From Herbaspirillum hiltneri N3 (GTDB lineage: Bacteria; Pseudomonadota; Gammaproteobacteria; Burkholderiales; Burkholderiaceae_D), in the NCBI RefSeq assembly GCF_001267925.1, contig NZ_CP011409.1:3906001-3970000 (forward strand): 64,000 bases of DNA, read 5' to 3'. Positions 61,985 to 64,000 of this stretch are shown in pieces. Position numbers and translations under genes: made by a program. Each line of letters begins with the position of its first letter. Position 1 is the stretch's first letter. The notes beneath the pieces are model-generated. The model did no database searches. It was given only the letters and a program-made list of their open reading frames with translations, and was not told the DNA's origin.

Positions 61985-62006
61985 GCAAGGAAAGCGCTTT
62001 CCTTGC
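61985..62006. promoter_or_regulatory. Perfect 22-bp palindrome, likely DctD enhancer site
   Basis: GCAAGGAAAGC is followed by its exact reverse complement. It lies 57 bp upstream of the sigma-54 promoter. A second, weaker inverted repeat (GATTTC...GAAATC) lies between. Positioning fits upstream activating sites for DctD. Confidence 0.6.
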
Positions 62007-62062
62007 GAACATCCGGAATCCCGGACACGCAGATTGCGGATATCCAGCCAGAATGCAGGCCG

Positions 62063-62096
62063 ATAAAAAAGCCCGGACCGTTGCCGGGCCGGGCTT
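62063..62096 (-). terminator. Terminator of the chemotaxis receptor gene
   Basis: On the minus strand AAGCCCGG...CCGGGCTT forms a GC-rich hairpin followed by TTTTTT. It lies 24 bp after the receptor stop codon. Confidence 0.8.
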
Positions 62097-62119
62097 CCTG
62101 TTGCAGCGTGTCCGGCGGA

Positions 62120-63733
62120 TCAGCGCAGGCGCGGTTCCGTCGGCGTGATGTCGATGGTGCGGCGCACGGCCGGCAAGGCGGGCGTACCGCTCAGCGTAAA
62201 CACGCTGACCAGCTGCGCCAGACTGTCGGCCTGGCTCTGCATCGAGGCGGCAGCGGCGGCTGCTTCTTCCACCAGCGCGGCGTTCTGCTGGGTGACTTGG
62301 TCCATTTGGGTGATGGCGTGGTTGATCTGCTCGATGCCGGTGGTCTGCTCTTCGCTGGCGGAGCTGATCTCGGCGACGATGTCGGTGACCCGCTTGACGC
62401 TGTTGACCACTTCAGCCATCGTCGCGCCGGCCTGCTCGACCAGTTTGCTGCCGTTGCCGACCTTTTCCACCGAGTCGTTGATCAGTACCTTGATTTCCTT
62501 GGCGGCGGCTGCGGAGCGTTGCGCCAGGCTGCGCACTTCGGAGGCGACCACGGCGAAGCCGCGCCCCTGTTCGCCGGCACGCGCGGCTTCCACAGCGGCG
62601 TTCAAGGCAAGGATATTGGTCTGGAAGGCGATGCCGTCGATGACGCTGATGATGTCCACGATCTTTTTCGACGAGTCGTTGATCGCGCCCATGGTGTCGA
62701 CCACCTGGCCGACCACACCGCCGCCCTGGGTCGCGATTTCGGATGCAGACACGGCCAGTTGGTTGGCCTGGCGCGCGTTGTCGGCATTCTGCTTGACCGT
62801 GGAGATCAGTTCTTCCATCGACGACGCCGTTTCTTCCAGCGCGCTGGCCTGCTGCTCGGTGCGCGAGGACAGGTCGAGGTTGCCGGCGGCGATTTCGCTC
62901 GAGGCCGTGGCGATGGTGTCGGTGCCGGTGCGCACGTTGCTCACGATGCCGCGCAGGCTGATGTTCATGTCTTGCAGCGCTTGCAGCAACTGGCCGGTTT
63001 CATCCTTGCTGCTGACCTGGACGTCGCTGGTCAGGTCACCCTCGGCGACGCGGCGCGAAATCGTCACGGCGGAATTGATCGGACGCGTGATGCCGACCGT
63101 CAGGTACCAGGCGCAGAGCACGCCCAGCGCGAGGATCAGACCTTCCAGCGCGAGCAGCAAAATGCGGCTGTCTTCGGCGATGACATCGATGTGTTTGGCG
63201 GTCTCGTCGATGTCCTTGCGCTGCAGTTCGACCAGTTGCCGCATGGTGTCCTGGTAGGCGTTGGATGCGGGTACGAAATCCTTTTCCAGCACGCGCTCGG
63301 CTTCCTCGATGTTGCCGGCGGCCTTGGCCTTGTTGATCGCGTCGCGCGAGCTGAGATACAGCTTGCGCTGCTCGCCGATCTTCTGGAACAGCTTCTTTTC
63401 TTCATCGCTTTCCAGCAGTGCTTCAACCTTTTTCTGGTACTCGCCGGAGCCCTTGGACGAAGCGGCCGCTTCCGCCGCAAAATACGGGCCGAGCGCCGGA
63501 TCGCTGCTCTTGGCGATGGCGATGGTGCGGCGGATGCCGCTGGCGAGGTTGGCGTACCAGTCGCCGATCAGGCGCTCCTTCAGGAGGGGCTGGCTCATCA
63601 TCTCGCGCGTGGCCGACGACACCGTCTGCAAGCGCCAGATGCCGATGGCCGTGATCACGATGGAGAAGGCCAGAATGACGGCGAAGCCCAAAGCCAGGCG
63701 CTTGCCGATTCGCATGTTTCCGATAATGTTCAT
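62120..63733 (-). CDS. Methyl-accepting chemotaxis protein
   Basis: The 537-aa receptor has a first span (residues 10-32), a periplasmic four-helix-bundle domain of the 4HB_MCP type (35-190), a second span (about 192-215), a HAMP domain with TRPINSAV, and the signalling domain whose tip is [41 protein letters not shown] (the key E/A-rich hairpin sequence is intact). There is no NWETF-like C-terminal pentapeptide. Ligand unknown. It is a single gene. Confidence 0.93.
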   Translation of the reverse strand: MNIIGNMRIGKRLALGFAVILAFSIVITAIGIWRLQTVSSATREMMSQPLLKERLIGDWYANLASGIRRTIAIAKSSDPALGPYFAAEAAASSKGSGEYQKKVEALLESDEEKKLFQKIGEQRKLYLSSRDAINKAKAAGNIEEAERVLEKDFVPASNAYQDTMRQLVELQRKDIDETAKHIDVIAEDSRILLLALEGLILALGVLCAWYLTVGITRPINSAVTISRRVAEGDLTSDVQVSSKDETGQLLQALQDMNISLRGIVSNVRTGTDTIATASSEIAAGNLDLSSRTEQQASALEETASSMEELISTVKQNADNARQANQLAVSASEIATQGGGVVGQVVDTMGAINDSSKKIVDIISVIDGIAFQTNILALNAAVEAARAGEQGRGFAVVASEVRSLAQRSAAAAKEIKVLINDSVEKVGNGSKLVEQAGATMAEVVNSVKRVTDIVAEISSASEEQTTGIEQINHAITQMDQVTQQNAALVEEAAAAAASMQSQADSLAQLVSVFTLSGTPALPAVRRTIDITPTEPRLR

Positions 63734-63874
63734 TACTTTTTTCCATCCCGTTTTACCGCCGCTGCTACGACGTGTTTTTTAAATTCTCGGGGCGACCCCG
63801 ATCCGCCCGGCACCGCCGGGCAGGTCGCCATTACAAATCAAAACGGGATGTTTGATTAGCTGCAACATACGCCG

Positions 63875-63898
63875 AAAAGCCCCGCAGATCGGGGCTTT
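63875..63898 (-). terminator. Terminator of the gene entering from the right
   Basis: AAAGCCCC pairs with GGGGCTTT around a 7-8 nt loop, followed on the minus strand by TTTT. It follows a stop codon at 63950-63952. Confidence 0.65.
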
Positions 63899-63949
63899 GA
63901 GGTTGATGTTGCACAAAAGGCATCAGAAAAACGAAAATAGTATTAGCGC

Positions 63950-64000
63950 TTAGGCAAGATCGACCTTCAAGTGTTGCCGGAAATACCACGATCTTGCCGA
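63950..64000 (-). CDS. C-terminal end of an unidentified gene (partial)
   Basis: Sixteen codons and a TAA on the minus strand (ending SWYFRQHLKVDLA) precede the terminator at 63875-63898. The rest lies beyond the window, so no function can be given. Confidence 0.45.
   Translation of the reverse strand, partial: SARSWYFRQHLKVDLA

Noticed and set aside
57188..63859. Very long plus-strand frames opposite dctB, dctD, the permease and the chemotaxis receptor
   Set aside because: High-GC antisense shadows; the minus-strand genes have complete domains and motifs.

Overview
The window looks like a Burkholderiales chromosome, most likely Oxalobacteraceae and Herbaspirillum-like. The grounds are the GC-rich codon use and gene repertoire of the right third: an MHS-type carboxylate permease with DctB/DctD-like regulators, GntR/FCD sugar regulation, a Fur-type TonB receptor and a methyl-accepting chemotaxis protein. 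Genus assignment is inference.

Positions 1 to about 42,597 are an integrated genomic island. Its right end is a 49-bp copy of the 3' end of a tRNA-Lys(CTT) gene (42,549-42,597) next to a P4-type tyrosine integrase that carries a one-base frameshift. The left end lies outside the window. A 25-bp motif immediately upstream of the integrase start recurs at positions 17-41, at the very edge of the window. The island is mosaic and more AT-rich outside the exoprotein genes. It holds: small hypothetical membrane, zinc-ribbon and DUF932 genes (1-6.5 kb); two small lipoproteins, one MalM-like; a contact-dependent inhibition (CDI) locus (8-20.5 kb) with two TPS exoproteins, one TpsB pore, one PpiC isomerase, a toxin-tipped CdiA and a candidate immunity gene; an IS21 remnant; a type I restriction operon (21.5-31 kb) extended by an AAA ATPase, an HNH nuclease and a small frameshifted gene; IS3/IS21 debris; a predicted DUF6602-like nuclease; an HUH-type Rep with a possible origin; an AlpA-like regulator; and an operon in which a membrane protein sits among three tiny proteins sharing a 'PSAGMTKI'-like repeat.

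Positions 42.6-51.6 kb are a chromosomal sugar-acid locus, all on the minus strand: a Zn-dependent dehydrogenase (LgoD/RspB type), a tagaturonate/mannonate-type reductase, a GntR/FCD regulator, an aldose dehydrogenase of the aldo-keto reductase family and a ribose-type ABC importer. Two copies of an AT-rich 28-bp element sit in front of its two transcription blocks. Together the enzymes fit import of an L-galactose-like sugar and its oxidation through the L-galactonate/tagaturonate branch (inference).

Positions 51.6-64 kb hold a TonB-dependent siderophore receptor with a Fur-box-like site, a thiopurine methyltransferase, an alpha/beta hydrolase, small hypotheticals, a DctB/DctD-type two-component system behind an MHS-family permease that has a clear sigma-54 promoter and palindromic upstream sites, and a methyl-accepting chemotaxis protein.

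The best candidates for undescribed biology are the type I RM/ATPase/HNH/small-gene operon, the repeat-peptide/membrane-protein operon, and the CDI locus with a nucleotidyltransferase-like toxin tip and a built-in prolyl isomerase.
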